Position numbers and translations under genes: made by a program
Notes under the pieces: generated by a model
Seen by the model: the letters and a program-made list of their open reading frames with translations, nothing else
Databases searched by the model: none
What the model was told of the DNA's origin: nothing
Assembly: GCA_947168065.1 (NCBI GenBank)
Contig: CAMVKH010000002.1
Coordinates: 1 to 64,000, forward strand
Direction of reading: 5' to 3'
From: an uncultured Bacteroidales bacterium
GTDB taxonomy: Bacteria > Bacteroidota > Bacteroidia > Bacteroidales > UBA932
Length of the DNA: 64,000 bases
Part shown: positions 16,081 to 25,967 of the stretch, piece by piece
Position numbering within the stretch: position 1 is the stretch's first letter
How the letters are laid out: every line of letters begins with the position of its first letter

Positions 16081-16782
16081 ATGCTTTCTACATTTCTCCA
16101 GACCACCGCAGACGTTGTCGAAGCGGTTCCCGTGCAGGAAGAACTCTCTTTCTCCCTTATCAGCATGGCTGCCAAAGGCGGCTGGCTGATGTTGGTGCTG
16201 CTGGCGCTCTCCATCGTCGCCATCTACATTTTCGGCAAGAAATGGTGGGCCATCCGCCAGGCCGGCAAGATCGACAAGAACTTCATCAAGGATGTGGACA
16301 ATTACCTGATGGAAGGGAAGGTCCGTTCGGCCCGCGCGCTGTGCAAGCGCAGCGACACGCCGGTCGCCCGCATGATTGAAAAAGGTGTCGAGCGCATCGA
16401 CAAGCCGCTCTCCGACATCCGTATCGCGGTCGAGAATGTGGCCAACGTGGAAGTCGCCAAGCTCGAAAAGGGGCTTCCCGCCCTGGCGACCATCGCCGGC
16501 GGCGCGCCGATGATCGGTTTCCTCGGCACGGTGATGGGCATGGTGCAGGCCTTCTTCAACATGGCGCAGGCCGGCAACAACATCGACATCACGCTGCTCT
16601 CGGGCGGTATCTACACGGCCATGATCACCACGGTCGGTGGTCTGATCGTCGGTATCCTGGCTTATTTCGGCTACAACTTCCTGACCTCCCAGGTCACGAG
16701 CCTGGTCTCGAAGATGGAAGCGGCCTCCATTGAATTCCTCGATGCGGCGCAGGCCCGCAAGGACAACAAAACCCAGGAATAG
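16081..16782 (+). CDS. exbB: ExbB/TolQ/MotA-type proton channel
   Basis: Inner-membrane channel that uses proton motive force to energise TonB. 233 residues with three membrane helices: one at about 36-56 and two in the second half (GAPMIGFLGTVMGMVQAF and GIYTAMITTVGGLIVGILAYF). The glycine-rich helix with the TVMGM motif is typical of ExbB. exbD follows after 2 bases and a TonB-like gene after that. Confidence 0.93.
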   Translation: MLSTFLQTTADVVEAVPVQEELSFSLISMAAKGGWLMLVLLALSIVAIYIFGKKWWAIRQAGKIDKNFIKDVDNYLMEGKVRSARALCKRSDTPVARMIEKGVERIDKPLSDIRIAVENVANVEVAKLEKGLPALATIAGGAPMIGFLGTVMGMVQAFFNMAQAGNNIDITLLSGGIYTAMITTVGGLIVGILAYFGYNFLTSQVTSLVSKMEAASIEFLDAAQARKDNKTQE

Positions 16783-16784
16783 CC

Positions 16785-17198
16785 ATGGCGATCAAACGGA
16801 GCACGAAAGTTGACCCGTCTTTCTCGATGTCGTCGATGACCGACATCGTGTTCCTGCTGCTGATCTTTTTCCTCGTGACCTCGACGCTGGTCAATCCCAA
16901 CGCTTTGAAGCTCCTGCTTCCCAAGAGCACGGGCCAGGTGGCGGCCAAGGCCACGGTGAGCGTCTCGATCAAGCATTATCCGCAGGAAAACCGGGTAACC
17001 TACCATATCAACGGCAACCAGAAACCGGTGGCTTTTTCCGACATCGAGCCGGCCGTCCGTGAGCTGCTGCAGTTTGAAGACGATCCGACCTTCTCGATCT
17101 ATGCCGACGAGACGGTGCCGGTCAAGGAGGTGGTGGCGCTGATGAACATCGCCAAGCGCAACCACTACAAAGTTATTATGGCGACTTCACCGGAATAA
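16785..17198 (+). CDS. exbD: ExbD/TolR biopolymer transport protein
   Basis: 137 residues. A short cytoplasmic N-terminus is followed by one membrane helix carrying the conserved proton-binding aspartate D20 (MTDIVFLLLIFFL), then a periplasmic domain. Encoded 2 bases after exbB. It works with ExbB and the following TonB protein to energise outer-membrane receptors. Confidence 0.95.
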   Translation: MAIKRSTKVDPSFSMSSMTDIVFLLLIFFLVTSTLVNPNALKLLLPKSTGQVAAKATVSVSIKHYPQENRVTYHINGNQKPVAFSDIEPAVRELLQFEDDPTFSIYADETVPVKEVVALMNIAKRNHYKVIMATSPE

Positions 17199-17219
17199 AC
17201 TCATTTTCAAGTCGTTTCC

Positions 17220-17954
17220 ATGAATCGGTCCAACTGGGTAGGTCTGGGTATGACGGTGCTGTTCCACGCACTGCTGCTCGTCCTGTGCTTCAACGGCGGA
17301 CTGAAATACATCTACCCGCCGCCGCAGGAGCAGGCGGTGCTCATGGAATTTCCCGAGGACCTCATCCCCGAGGAGGTGACGGTGGGCAACGAACCGCGGG
17401 CGGAAGTGCCCGACCCGGACAACGAGGTCGAGCTGGTCAAGCGTTCCGAGGCCCCGGTGCAGGGCACGAAGGCCAACGAGGCGGAGGAAGCGACGGTCGG
17501 AGACGACGGTGACGTCGAAGTCCCCGAGCCGGTACGGCAGATCGACAAGCGGGCGCTTTTCCCCGCAGCTGCCAACAACCGGAAAGACACGCTGGCCACG
17601 CAGACCGCCGCCCTGCCGACACCGCGCTTCGACGAGGGCCACGCCAGCGGCAACACGATGGCGGGTTCTTCCGACGGAGAGCCCTCGGCCCGCCTGGCCG
17701 GTCGCAACGTCGTGGGCTCGCTGCCGTTGCCGGACTACGGCGTCCAGAAATCGGGGCGCGTCGTGGTCCGCATCCTGGTCGACCGCGAAGGCAACGTGAC
17801 CGACGCCATCCCCGGCATCGAAGGTACCTCCGTAACGGACCGCTCCCTCTGGGCGGCCGCGAGGAAGTCGGCCCTCCAGGCCAAGTTCACGGCCAACGAA
17901 AAGGCCCCCATCTCCCAGGAAGGCACCATTACCTATATCTTCAGATTGCAATAG
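17220..17954 (+). CDS. tonB: TonB-like energy transducer
   Basis: 244 residues. One N-terminal membrane helix (about 7-26), a periplasmic linker rich in Glu, Pro and Val, and a C-terminal TonB domain (about 165-244, with SGRVVVRILVDREGNVTD and WAAARKSALQAKF). It carries motion from ExbBD to outer-membrane receptors. TolA-like function is an alternative, since no receptor gene is adjacent. Confidence 0.88.
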   Translation: MNRSNWVGLGMTVLFHALLLVLCFNGGLKYIYPPPQEQAVLMEFPEDLIPEEVTVGNEPRAEVPDPDNEVELVKRSEAPVQGTKANEAEEATVGDDGDVEVPEPVRQIDKRALFPAAANNRKDTLATQTAALPTPRFDEGHASGNTMAGSSDGEPSARLAGRNVVGSLPLPDYGVQKSGRVVVRILVDREGNVTDAIPGIEGTSVTDRSLWAAARKSALQAKFTANEKAPISQEGTITYIFRLQ

Positions 17955-17966
17955 TGTGAGCGCCCT

Positions 17967-18641
17967 ATGAAAGAAGTGATCCGCTTCCTTGATGACTTGT
18001 CTGAGAACAACGAGAAACCCTGGTTCGAGGCCAACAAGGGAAGGTATCTGGCAGCCAAGGCGAAAGTCGATCAGCTGGCGGTCGATCTGATCGACGCCAT
18101 CCGTTCGTTTGACGATTCGATCGGCCTCCTGACGCCCAGGGACTGCACCTGGCGGATCTATCGCGACACGCGCTTTTCGAAAGACAAGCGGCCCTACAAG
18201 ACGCAGATGGGTGTCTATGTGGCCCGCGGCGGCAAGAAATCCGGTTTCAGCGGCTATTATTTCCAGATCGGCTCCCGGGAGTCCGGACATATGCTCGCTG
18301 CCGGCAACTATTACTGCCTGCCGCCTGTCCTGAAGGTGCTGAGGGAGGACATCCTGTATGGGAACGGCGATTTCCGCCATATCCTGTCGCAGGCCGATTC
18401 CCGGATGAAACTGGATCTGTCCGAATCCCTCAAGCGTAGTCCCGCCGGTTTTCCGGCCGACGGTCCCGACGCCGACTTTTTCAAGCTGAAGAACTTCTGC
18501 CTGCTCTGGGCTCCCGACGACAAGTTCGTCACGGGCAAAGGCCTGGTGAAACGCGTGGCCTCGATTTTCAAAACCACCAGACCTTTCCTGGACTACACCA
18601 ACCGCGCCATCGATTTCTGCCGCGAAGAATCATCCTTATAA
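17967..18641 (+). CDS. DUF2461 domain protein
   Basis: 224 residues of the DUF2461/TIGR02453 family, recognised by the N-terminal FLDDLSENNEKPWFEANK, then RDCTWRIYRDTRFSKDKRPYK and the YYFQIG segment. The family is widespread in Bacteroidota and has no established function. It follows tonB by 12 bases and precedes an SDR gene by 4, so it is probably cotranscribed. Confidence 0.85.
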   Translation: MKEVIRFLDDLSENNEKPWFEANKGRYLAAKAKVDQLAVDLIDAIRSFDDSIGLLTPRDCTWRIYRDTRFSKDKRPYKTQMGVYVARGGKKSGFSGYYFQIGSRESGHMLAAGNYYCLPPVLKVLREDILYGNGDFRHILSQADSRMKLDLSESLKRSPAGFPADGPDADFFKLKNFCLLWAPDDKFVTGKGLVKRVASIFKTTRPFLDYTNRAIDFCREESSL

Positions 18642-18645
18642 CAAT

Positions 18646-19398
18646 ATGAAAAAAGCCATCATCATTGGAGCCACTTCCGGTATCGGCCGGGAAGCAGCCG
18701 CCCGCCTGGTCAAAGAAGGCTGGCAAGTCGGTATTACCGGAAGAAGAAAGGAAGCCCTGGCCTCGTTCAAGGAAGAATATGGCTCCGCGGTGCATACCGC
18801 TACGATGGATGTCACCCAGGCCGAGGCGACGGAAGCCCTGGACCGCTTGATCGAAGAAATGGGGGCGCCCGATCTTTTCTTTTACGTTTCCGGTGTCGGC
18901 TATCAGAACCGCGAGCTGGATCTGGACCGGGAGATCCGCACCGTCAAGACCAACAGCGAAGGAATGGTGCGCATGGTTGACCACTTTATCAACTATGTCC
19001 GTGCGCATCAGGAGATTTACAACCAGGCACACAAGGCGCACGTCGCCGTCATCAGTTCCATCGCCGGTACGGCCGGGATGGGCACGGCACCCGCTTATTC
19101 CGCAACCAAAAGGATGGTACAGACCTATCTGTCGGCCCTTGTGCAACTCTGCCGTATGGAAAAATACCCTGTGCAGTTCACCGACATCCGCCCGGGATTC
19201 GTGGCAACGGACCTGCTCAATCCGCAGAAACACTATCCGATGCTGATCAGCAGGGAGAAGGCGGGCGATGAAGTGATGAAGGCGATTCGCAAGAAGAAGC
19301 GTATCCACACCTTCGACTGGCGCTTCCGCCTGATGGTTTTCGGTTGGAAATGCATCCCGCGCTGGCTGTGGGAGCGCTTTACCTGGGTGAAGAACTGA
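18646..19398 (+). CDS. Short-chain dehydrogenase/reductase
   Basis: NAD(P)-dependent oxidoreductase of the classical SDR fold, 250 residues. The nucleotide-binding motif GATSGIG is at 8-14, the catalytic serine is around 137-138, and YSATK gives Y151 and K155. The basic residues after strand 2 (GRRKEA) suggest NADP(H). The C-terminus ends with an aromatic, Trp-rich segment (WKCIPRWLWERF) that could contact membrane. Substrate unknown. Confidence 0.88.
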   Translation: MKKAIIIGATSGIGREAAARLVKEGWQVGITGRRKEALASFKEEYGSAVHTATMDVTQAEATEALDRLIEEMGAPDLFFYVSGVGYQNRELDLDREIRTVKTNSEGMVRMVDHFINYVRAHQEIYNQAHKAHVAVISSIAGTAGMGTAPAYSATKRMVQTYLSALVQLCRMEKYPVQFTDIRPGFVATDLLNPQKHYPMLISREKAGDEVMKAIRKKKRIHTFDWRFRLMVFGWKCIPRWLWERFTWVKN

Positions 19399-19494
19399 AT
19401 CAGGGCAAGTTGTCGAAGACGGTTTGTTTGCGTTTTTTGACGCAGACGGACTATTTGTTGACGGAAATGGGACAAGCATTGCCGGGGAATATGT

Positions 19495-19502
19495 TACTTT
19501 TG
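19495..19502 (+). promoter_or_regulatory. -7 box TACTTTTG before the micropeptide gene
   Basis: TAnnTTTG match 17 bases before the ATG at 19520. The preceding 95 bases hold no gene and only a weak hairpin (TGCGT/ACGCA, 19429-19444). Confidence 0.45.
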
Positions 19503-19519
19503 TGACGTAAACCCTGATT

Positions 19520-19642
19520 ATGAAAACGACCAAGTTATCTTACGCGTCTCCGAAAATCGAGGTCATCGCAGTTTCATTCGAAGGAATCGTCTGCCAGTCG
19601 GTCGAGGACTACGGCGATCTTTTCATCATCCCCAATCCCTAA
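19520..19642 (+). CDS. Micropeptide, TTxKLxYxxPxIE type
   Basis: 40-residue open frame starting MKTTKLSYASPKIEVIA and containing EGIVCQS at 21-27. It has no signal peptide. The first 27 residues align with the 59-residue product at 63560-63739 (shared TT-KL-Y--P-IE, EG--C-S), and both lie directly upstream of surface-protein genes. It begins 17 bases after a -7 box and ends 12 bases before the secreted-protein gene, so it is probably the first cistron. Function unknown; conservation between two loci is the argument for a real gene. Confidence 0.7.
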   Translation: MKTTKLSYASPKIEVIAVSFEGIVCQSVEDYGDLFIIPNP

Positions 19643-19654
19643 TCTGCCACGCTG

Positions 19655-21727
19655 ATGAAAACGATCACAAGCAAATCCATCCTTTCCGCGTTGCTGACGC
19701 TGGCAGCGATGCTCCCGGGACAGAAGGCCGCAGCCGACAGCGGCATCTCCCACGACGGAAAGAACTACACCCTCTTCGACAGCGAGGGCTACTACACCGC
19801 CACAGCCGGCAGCGCGACCCCGTCTACCTACACTTACGAATACCTCGTGGACAACGTCATTGTTCCCCAATGGGCTCAACAGCCTTTCCTCTACACCTAC
19901 TGGATGACGGACGATGATTACGGCTTCACCACGAAGTTCGTCGAGTTCCATTCCGCCGAGCCTATCGTTTTCAAGGGCTACCGCCTGCGCACCGGCTGCA
20001 ATACGAGAGACCATCCGAACCGCCGCCCGAAATCGTGGACGCTGATGGGCAAGAAGCATGCGGACGACGCCGATTGGACCATCCTCGCCACTGAGACCAA
20101 CGCGCAACTGCCCACTGATAAAGAGAAGGAGGCTGACTACTGGCTCACCGACAACACAAAACCCTACCAATATTTCCGCTTCGAGGTGACCGCCATCCAG
20201 GGGTCTGAAGAGATACGGATCTCGCAGAACATCAGCTACAACCGCTGGCGGATGGAGCTGTCCGAGCTGCAGCTGATCGGCAACAGCTACAGCGCCGATC
20301 ATGACCTGGACTACGCCACCATTGAAGGCTTGCAACATTACTATCCTCACACCGGCAGCGTCATTACGCCCGCCTTCACCGTGAAGGATATGAGTGGGAA
20401 CACGCTGACAAAGGACACCCACTACTCCGTCAGCTATTCGCCCGCCACACCCAACGCCACCGGCAACTACACGATGACTGTCACAGGCAAATCCCCTTAT
20501 TCCGGCCGGAAAACCGCCAGCTTCAAGGTGGTTAACACCCTTGCGGGCAAAGGCACGAAGACGGAACCCTATATCATCGCCGATGCCAACGACTGGTATG
20601 TCTTCGGCAAATACATCCGTGAAAACGTGGACCATATGGCTGACAAGTATTACAAGCTTGCTGATACCTTCGACAACAGCAACGAACCGATCACCGAGAT
20701 GATTGCCACAACGAAGGAGGATCCCAATGATGGCAATCCGATCCGGACTCCCTTCTACGGCACGCTCGACGGCAACGGCCGAACGCTTCACATCGACCTC
20801 AAAGCCGATAGTGAAGACGGCTGTGCGCCCTTCCGCTACCTCGAGGGTGCCACCATCAAGAACCTGACCGTTGCCGGCAGCGTTACCACCTCGTCGAAAT
20901 TCGGTGCCAGCATCGCCGTTAACAATCTGAATCACGTAGGTTATACCAACGGCACTGAAATCATCGACTGCTGCAGCCGCGTCACCATCACCAGCAGCAT
21001 CAATGGCGACGGCACCAACGGCGGTTTCGTAGCCGTAAACCAAACCGGCGGCAAGCTTGCCTTTACCCGCTGCGCTTTCCTCGGCAGGATGCTCGGCAGT
21101 ACAGCCGACAGCAACGGCGGCTTTGTGGGCTGGGGCGAGTCCGACGGCATCATCATCTTCAGCCAATGTCTCTTTGATCCCATTCGGATTACGATGAGCC
21201 CAGATAACAGCAAAACGTTCAATCGTGGCAAAGCCCCCAACTTTCAAGCCCCGGCGTCCTACTATACCTATTCCGGATGGGGTACTGACCAAGGCTCTCC
21301 GGTCGTTCAGCTCACAGCCCGGGCAGCCAGCGTTTCGGGTGAAAACAAGTTTGTCACCACCTTCTTCAACGGCTCGCAGGATTTCCGGCTCCCCGCGGGG
21401 GCGCTGGCCTACACGGTGAAGAATAACGGCGGCAGCCTGGCATTCTACCGCATCGGCCCGGAGAGCAACGTGATCCCGAAGGGGACGGCGGTCGTCATCA
21501 TTGCCGACAAGACGTCCGATGAGGCCCTATCGCTGATTCGCCTGTATCCCACGACCACAAGCGTAAAGGTAGAAGCCGGACAGAACGACCTGCAAGGGTC
21601 GGATACGGATGTGGGCAACACAGCCGGTGACAAATATGTGCTGGGTATCAGCGGGGGTACACTGGGATTCTACAAGTACTCCGGCAACAGTATTCCGGCC
21701 GGGAAGGCGTATATGACGAACCAATAA
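19655..21727 (+). CDS. Secreted multidomain surface protein
   Basis: 690 residues. Signal peptide about 1-27 (ending KAAADS). Residues about 40-215 look like a discoidin (F5/8 type C)-type beta-sandwich, with a region ending in RWRMELSELQLIG. An Ig-like segment follows to about 295. Residues about 300-520 contain Gly- and Asn-rich repeats resembling GLUG-type beta-helix units (FYGTLDGNGRTLHIDL, GATIKNLTVAGSV). A final beta domain ends in SIPAGKAYMTNQ. No catalytic site is evident. It is followed 11 bases later by a fimbrillin-like lipoprotein. Likely surface adhesin or binding protein; domain names are judged by eye. Confidence 0.7.
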   Translation: MKTITSKSILSALLTLAAMLPGQKAAADSGISHDGKNYTLFDSEGYYTATAGSATPSTYTYEYLVDNVIVPQWAQQPFLYTYWMTDDDYGFTTKFVEFHSAEPIVFKGYRLRTGCNTRDHPNRRPKSWTLMGKKHADDADWTILATETNAQLPTDKEKEADYWLTDNTKPYQYFRFEVTAIQGSEEIRISQNISYNRWRMELSELQLIGNSYSADHDLDYATIEGLQHYYPHTGSVITPAFTVKDMSGNTLTKDTHYSVSYSPATPNATGNYTMTVTGKSPYSGRKTASFKVVNTLAGKGTKTEPYIIADANDWYVFGKYIRENVDHMADKYYKLADTFDNSNEPITEMIATTKEDPNDGNPIRTPFYGTLDGNGRTLHIDLKADSEDGCAPFRYLEGATIKNLTVAGSVTTSSKFGASIAVNNLNHVGYTNGTEIIDCCSRVTITSSINGDGTNGGFVAVNQTGGKLAFTRCAFLGRMLGSTADSNGGFVGWGESDGIIIFSQCLFDPIRITMSPDNSKTFNRGKAPNFQAPASYYTYSGWGTDQGSPVVQLTARAASVSGENKFVTTFFNGSQDFRLPAGALAYTVKNNGGSLAFYRIGPESNVIPKGTAVVIIADKTSDEALSLIRLYPTTTSVKVEAGQNDLQGSDTDVGNTAGDKYVLGISGGTLGFYKYSGNSIPAGKAYMTNQ

Positions 21728-21738
21728 CGGGAAAAGCA

Positions 21739-22638
21739 ATGAGAATGATCAATAGATGGATGAGTGTCCTGGCGCTTGCACTGCTGGGAACCGCCTGCAT
21801 CGAGCAGGAAATGATGCTGGAGGAAAAACCCCGGACGCAGGCCTGGAACCTGACTGTCCGTGCCGAAAAAGAACCTGACACCAAGGGCCTGGACCTGGTC
21901 GGCAACCGCCTGAATACCCTTTGGAGAAGCAGTGAAACGGTCTGCGTCCTGGCCAAGGGAAGCTATCTGGCGGAGACGCTGGCCGTGACGCCCGATGCAC
22001 AGAATGCGAAGCTGGCCACCCTTTCCGGCTCGGTGAATGTTTCCGAAGTGAATGTGGATGACGTGCTCACGTTGCAGATTCCCCGTCAGAACTGGGACTA
22101 CACCGGGCAGAAAGGCGTCCTGCTGGGGCCCGACGAGGCCGGCTCCATCGAAAAGGACTATGCCTATGCCCTGGCAGAAGTAACGGTGACGGGCGTTACG
22201 CCTGGCTCTGAAATGATGGGCACCCTGACTACCACCAACGCTCATTTCGTGAACCAGCAGGCCATCTACCGCCTCAATTTCAAGAATGGCGACGCGTCGC
22301 TGGCCGTCAAGGACGTGACGCTTTCCTCCAGCAAGGGAAAGATTGTGCTGGGCCGCGACCTGGCTGCGGGCACCACCACCTATGGAAGCCTGACGATCAA
22401 TATGGCCACCAGTTCCGCCGACCTCCCGGACGGGATGATTTACGTGGCGCTCCGCAACGACGACACGACGGCGCAGGATTACTTCTTTTCCGTCACGGGC
22501 GCCGACGGCCTGGCCTATACGGGTAGCAAGGCCATCCCCGCCGAAGCCTTCAGCTACGGCTTCCTGGGTATCCAGGACCTGGCCCTCACGAAGCTCCAGC
22601 TGCCGAAGAGCGACACGCCGGTGGCCGAGGCGCTGTAA
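21739..22638 (+). CDS. Fimbrillin-like lipoprotein
   Basis: 299 residues. Lipoprotein signal ending LGTAC (Cys20), or two residues shorter if translation begins at the second Met. The segment after the signal (TKGLDLVGNRLNTLW and later ETVCVLAKG) matches the start of the BspA-like protein at 60545-63547 (TKGLALSGDGKSILATW, DKVYVYN), and both resemble the N-terminal fold of FimA/Mfa-type fimbrillins. Likely a surface structural or adhesin subunit made with the preceding secreted protein. No accessory or tip gene follows. Confidence 0.7.
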   Translation: MRMINRWMSVLALALLGTACIEQEMMLEEKPRTQAWNLTVRAEKEPDTKGLDLVGNRLNTLWRSSETVCVLAKGSYLAETLAVTPDAQNAKLATLSGSVNVSEVNVDDVLTLQIPRQNWDYTGQKGVLLGPDEAGSIEKDYAYALAEVTVTGVTPGSEMMGTLTTTNAHFVNQQAIYRLNFKNGDASLAVKDVTLSSSKGKIVLGRDLAAGTTTYGSLTINMATSSADLPDGMIYVALRNDDTTAQDYFFSVTGADGLAYTGSKAIPAEAFSYGFLGIQDLALTKLQLPKSDTPVAEAL

Positions 22639-22652
22639 TCCCTTTGCCTGAA

Positions 22653-24548
22653 TCAGTACTGCAACCGCGTGACGACGCCGTCCATCGTGGCGACCAGAAG
22701 CTGGTCGCCGGGGAGGGGGACGATGCTGTTGATCAGGGCCACGGAGATCTTGTGCTTCCACACCACGGAACCGTCTTCGGCATTGAGGCAGAAGAGGTTG
22801 CCCTTGTCGGTGGGGACGAAGACCAGGCGGCCGTCGGCGCTGCAGGCGCAGGGTGTCGGGGCAATCTCGTAGCCGAAGCCCGGCTGGCTTTCCCAGCGCA
22901 GGACGGCCGTGTCGGCGGTCGCATCGTAAGCCTGGACACTGTTGAACATCGTTTTCACATAGACCGTTCTGCCGTCGGGGGAGAGGGCGATGGACTCGCG
23001 GCCGCCGGGGTGCATCCACCGCTGCTCACCCGTGCGGGTGTCCAGCGCATAGGTCTTGCGCTCCGGTGTGACGACGAAGATCTTGCCCTGGGATTTCACC
23101 GGGTAGACAGCCGCGGGCGAGAGCATCCGCGAGCCTTTGGTCTTCCAGGTCCATTGTAACGCGCCCGTCTTCGGGTCCAGCGAATAGAGCGTGTTGGCCC
23201 AGTCGCCGAACACCAGTTGCCCGGCATCCAGATAAGGCCTGCATTCCACGAAGCCGGCGATGCCTTCGCGGGCCCAGACCAGCTTGCCGCTGCGCAGCTT
23301 CAGCGCCCGGAACACATGGTCCGAAGAACCCACATAGACAATGCCCTTCCGGATGACCGGCGAGGCGAGTACGGATTTTTCGCAGCGGTGCCGCCAGCGG
23401 AGCTTGCCATTTTTCAGCGACAGGCAATAGATGGAACCGTCGGTCGATCCGATGACGACGCGTTTCTTCGCGACGGCCGGCGTCGAAAAGACCTTGCCTT
23501 CCGTGGCGAAACGCCAGATCTCGCGGCCGGTCTTCGCATCGAGCGCCTTGACGACGCCCGCCTCGTTGGCATAGAGCACGTAGTTCCCCGCCGGGACGGC
23601 AGCACAGCCGATGTCGCCCTCGTCCTGGCTGCGCCAGACCTCCTGTACTTGCGGGAATTCACGGTTTACATCGAATTTCAGGAAGGGATAGTCGAGGGGC
23701 AGGCCATAGGCATTGTCGCGCCCCGCGGCCTTGTCGGGTTCGTATTGTGGGGTGTCGGTGAAGCGCTGGGTATACCACGGTTCTCCTTCCCGGGGCGTGA
23801 CGACCCGGCCTTCCTTGTCGACCAGGATGCGTTCGCGCACGGAGAAGACGCCGTCGTCAATCTCCATGATGTTGTAGCCCACTTCCTGGCCCCGGTCCGG
23901 CGAACGGCCCAGGATGCCCGGCACGCCTTCATAGTCGAGGACCTTGTTCATGTGCCAGTGGCCGCCGATCAGCAGCTGGATGTTGCCCTTCTTCAGGGTG
24001 TTCATCACTTGGAAATAGTTGAGGATGGAGGTATCCTGCGGGTAGTGGTTGACGAAAATGACGGGCTGGCTTTTCGGCGTGACGGACATGATGGAATCGA
24101 GCCAGACCAGGCTCTCGTGCGGGAGCAGGGCCGGCGCCATGCGCATGTTGGGACCGCTGTTGCAGCCCAGGAACTTCACGCCGCCCGCCTCGAACTCGAA
24201 CTGTTCGTAGCCGAAAACCCGGGCGAAGGTGTTGCAGCCGCTCTCCGACCATTTGGCGTCGTGGTTGCCCGCCACGATCCAGTACGGGTGCGCGAGCGAG
24301 TCGAGCATGGCCTTGGTCATCACGATCTCGTGGTCGGCGCCGAATTCGGTGATGTCGCCGCCGAAGACCGTGAACTGGATGTCGGGCTGGCTGTTGATGT
24401 CGGCGATGCAGCGCCGCAGGTTCTCGATGCGGGGATTGCCTTCGCAGATATGGATATCGGAGAGATAGGCGAACTTGACGGGCTGCGACGGCCGGGCTGC
24501 TGTGCAGACAGCCGCCAGCAGCGAAAAGGTTAGAAAAAGACGTTTCAT
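22653..24548 (-). CDS. Secreted metallophosphoesterase with PQQ-like beta-propeller
   Basis: 631 residues, signal peptide about 1-18. The N-terminal half is a calcineurin-like phosphoesterase with its metal ligands visible: D31 and H33 (SDIH), D65 (GGD), N95-H96-D97 (GNHD), and later VNHYP and GGHWH. From about 310 the protein becomes a PQQ-type beta-propeller with repeated Ala-Leu-Asp-x-x-Thr-Gly blades ([43 protein letters not shown]). The pair suggests an exported enzyme with a binding scaffold; substrate unknown. It overlaps the end of rmlA by 4 bases. Confidence 0.88.
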   Translation of the reverse strand: MKRLFLTFSLLAAVCTAARPSQPVKFAYLSDIHICEGNPRIENLRRCIADINSQPDIQFTVFGGDITEFGADHEIVMTKAMLDSLAHPYWIVAGNHDAKWSESGCNTFARVFGYEQFEFEAGGVKFLGCNSGPNMRMAPALLPHESLVWLDSIMSVTPKSQPVIFVNHYPQDTSILNYFQVMNTLKKGNIQLLIGGHWHMNKVLDYEGVPGILGRSPDRGQEVGYNIMEIDDGVFSVRERILVDKEGRVVTPREGEPWYTQRFTDTPQYEPDKAAGRDNAYGLPLDYPFLKFDVNREFPQVQEVWRSQDEGDIGCAAVPAGNYVLYANEAGVVKALDAKTGREIWRFATEGKVFSTPAVAKKRVVIGSTDGSIYCLSLKNGKLRWRHRCEKSVLASPVIRKGIVYVGSSDHVFRALKLRSGKLVWAREGIAGFVECRPYLDAGQLVFGDWANTLYSLDPKTGALQWTWKTKGSRMLSPAAVYPVKSQGKIFVVTPERKTYALDTRTGEQRWMHPGGRESIALSPDGRTVYVKTMFNSVQAYDATADTAVLRWESQPGFGYEIAPTPCACSADGRLVFVPTDKGNLFCLNAEDGSVVWKHKISVALINSIVPLPGDQLLVATMDGVVTRLQY

Positions 24549-25417
24549 CGGATCAGCGACAAAAGGTACTGGCCGTACTGGTTCTTGCTCATCGGGGTGG
24601 CGACTTCGCGGAGCCGTTCAGCCGAAATCCAGCCGTTGTTGAAGGCGATCTCCTCAAGGCAGGCCACCTTGAGACCCTGGCGCTTCTCAATCACCTCCAC
24701 GAAGGTCGAGGCTTCCGCCAGCGATTCGTGCGTGCCCGTATCGAGCCAGGCGAAGCCGCGGCCGAAAGTCAGCACGTTCAGCTCCTTGTCTTCGAGGAAG
24801 GTTTTGTTGACCGACGTGATCTCCAGCTCACCGCGGGCGGACGGTTTCACGCTCTTGGCCACGCGCACCACCTTGTTCGGATAGAAATAGAGCCCCACCA
24901 CGGCATAGTTGCTCTTCGGACGGGCCGGTTTCTCCTCGATGCAGTCGGGATGGCCGTCGGCGTCGAACGACACCACGCCGTAGCGCTGCGGGTCGTTGAC
25001 CCAGCAGCCGAACACCGTGGCCCTGGCGTGCTTCTCGGCATTTTCCACCGCCTGTTGCAGCAGCGCCGAGAAGCCGGATCCGTGGAAGATGTTGTCGCCC
25101 AGGACCAGGCAGACGCTGTCGTCGCCGATGAATTCTTCGCCGATGAGGAAGGCCTGTGCCAGGCCGTCGGGCGAGGGCTGCTCCGCATACGAGAAGCGGA
25201 CCCCGTAGTCGGAGCCGTCGCCCAGCAGCCGCCGGAAGCCCGGCAGGTCGTAGGGCGTGGAGATGATGAGGATGTCGCGGATGCCCGCCATCATCAGCAC
25301 CGAGACCGGATAGTAGACCATCGGCTTGTCGTAGATGGGAATCAGTTGCTTGGAGATGCCTTTGGTAATGGGGTAGAGCCGGGTGCCGCTGCCGCCGGCC
25401 AGAACGATGCCTTTCAT
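24545..25417 (-). CDS. rmlA: Glucose-1-phosphate thymidylyltransferase
   Basis: Makes dTDP-glucose, the first step towards dTDP-rhamnose and related sugars for surface polysaccharides. The start at 25417 ([14 protein letters not shown]) gives 290 residues, the usual RmlA length; the frame is open 45 bases further upstream but that is not needed. The nucleotide-binding motif LAGGSGTRL is at 6-14, and [13 protein letters not shown] and [13 protein letters not shown] are also typical. rmlB, rmlC and rmlD are not nearby. One base separates it from ubiX. Confidence 0.95.
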   Translation of the reverse strand: MKGIVLAGGSGTRLYPITKGISKQLIPIYDKPMVYYPVSVLMMAGIRDILIISTPYDLPGFRRLLGDGSDYGVRFSYAEQPSPDGLAQAFLIGEEFIGDDSVCLVLGDNIFHGSGFSALLQQAVENAEKHARATVFGCWVNDPQRYGVVSFDADGHPDCIEEKPARPKSNYAVVGLYFYPNKVVRVAKSVKPSARGELEITSVNKTFLEDKELNVLTFGRGFAWLDTGTHESLAEASTFVEVIEKRQGLKVACLEEIAFNNGWISAERLREVATPMSKNQYGQYLLSLIR

Positions 25418-25418
25418 A

Positions 25419-25967
25419 TTATGACCATTTGTATTGTTCGTCGAGGGCCTGCAAGCCGGCAAGCTGGAAGAGGCGGGCGACGAAGGCGTCGACCAGCGCG
25501 TCCAGGCTGTCGGGGCGGGCGTAGAAGGCCGGAGCGGCCGGAGCGATGATGGCGCCGGCTTCGCAGAGGCTTGTCATGTTGCGCAGTTGCAGGAGGTGGA
25601 GGGGCGTTTCGCGCGGAACCAGGATAAGCGGACGGCGCTCCTTGAGTTGCACGTCGGCCATGCGGGCAATCGCGTCGTCGGCCGTGCCGGCGGCCAGGCG
25701 CCCGAGCGTGCCCATGGAGCAGGGGAGGACCACCATCACGTCGGCGGCTGCGCTGCCCGAGCAGAAGGGCGCGTCGAAACGGTGGTTGTCAAGACCCTGC
25801 GGGGCTTCGCAGCCGAGTTCGTGCCGCCAGACTTCCCGTGCCGTATCGGTCAGGAACAGATGCACCGACACGTCCGGCAGGGCGGCGGCCCGCTCCAGGA
25901 AGCGGCGGGCGTAACAGGCGCCGCTGGCGCCGGTGACGGCCAGCACGACATGTTTACAGGTATTCAT
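25419..25967 (-). CDS. ubiX: Flavin prenyltransferase
   Basis: Attaches a dimethylallyl group to FMN, making the prenylated cofactor used by UbiD-type decarboxylases. 182 residues with the N-terminal [10 protein letters not shown] motif, LPCSMGTLG in the middle, and [15 protein letters not shown], all typical of UbiX/Pad1. In an organism with the futalosine menaquinone route (mqnC is at 44395-45513), a UbiD-like decarboxylase could be the client; that is inference. Its start overlaps the sirtuin gene by 14 bases. Confidence 0.94.
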   Translation of the reverse strand: MNTCKHVVLAVTGASGACYARRFLERAAALPDVSVHLFLTDTAREVWRHELGCEAPQGLDNHRFDAPFCSGSAAADVMVVLPCSMGTLGRLAAGTADDAIARMADVQLKERRPLILVPRETPLHLLQLRNMTSLCEAGAIIAPAAPAFYARPDSLDALVDAFVARLFQLAGLQALDEQYKWS

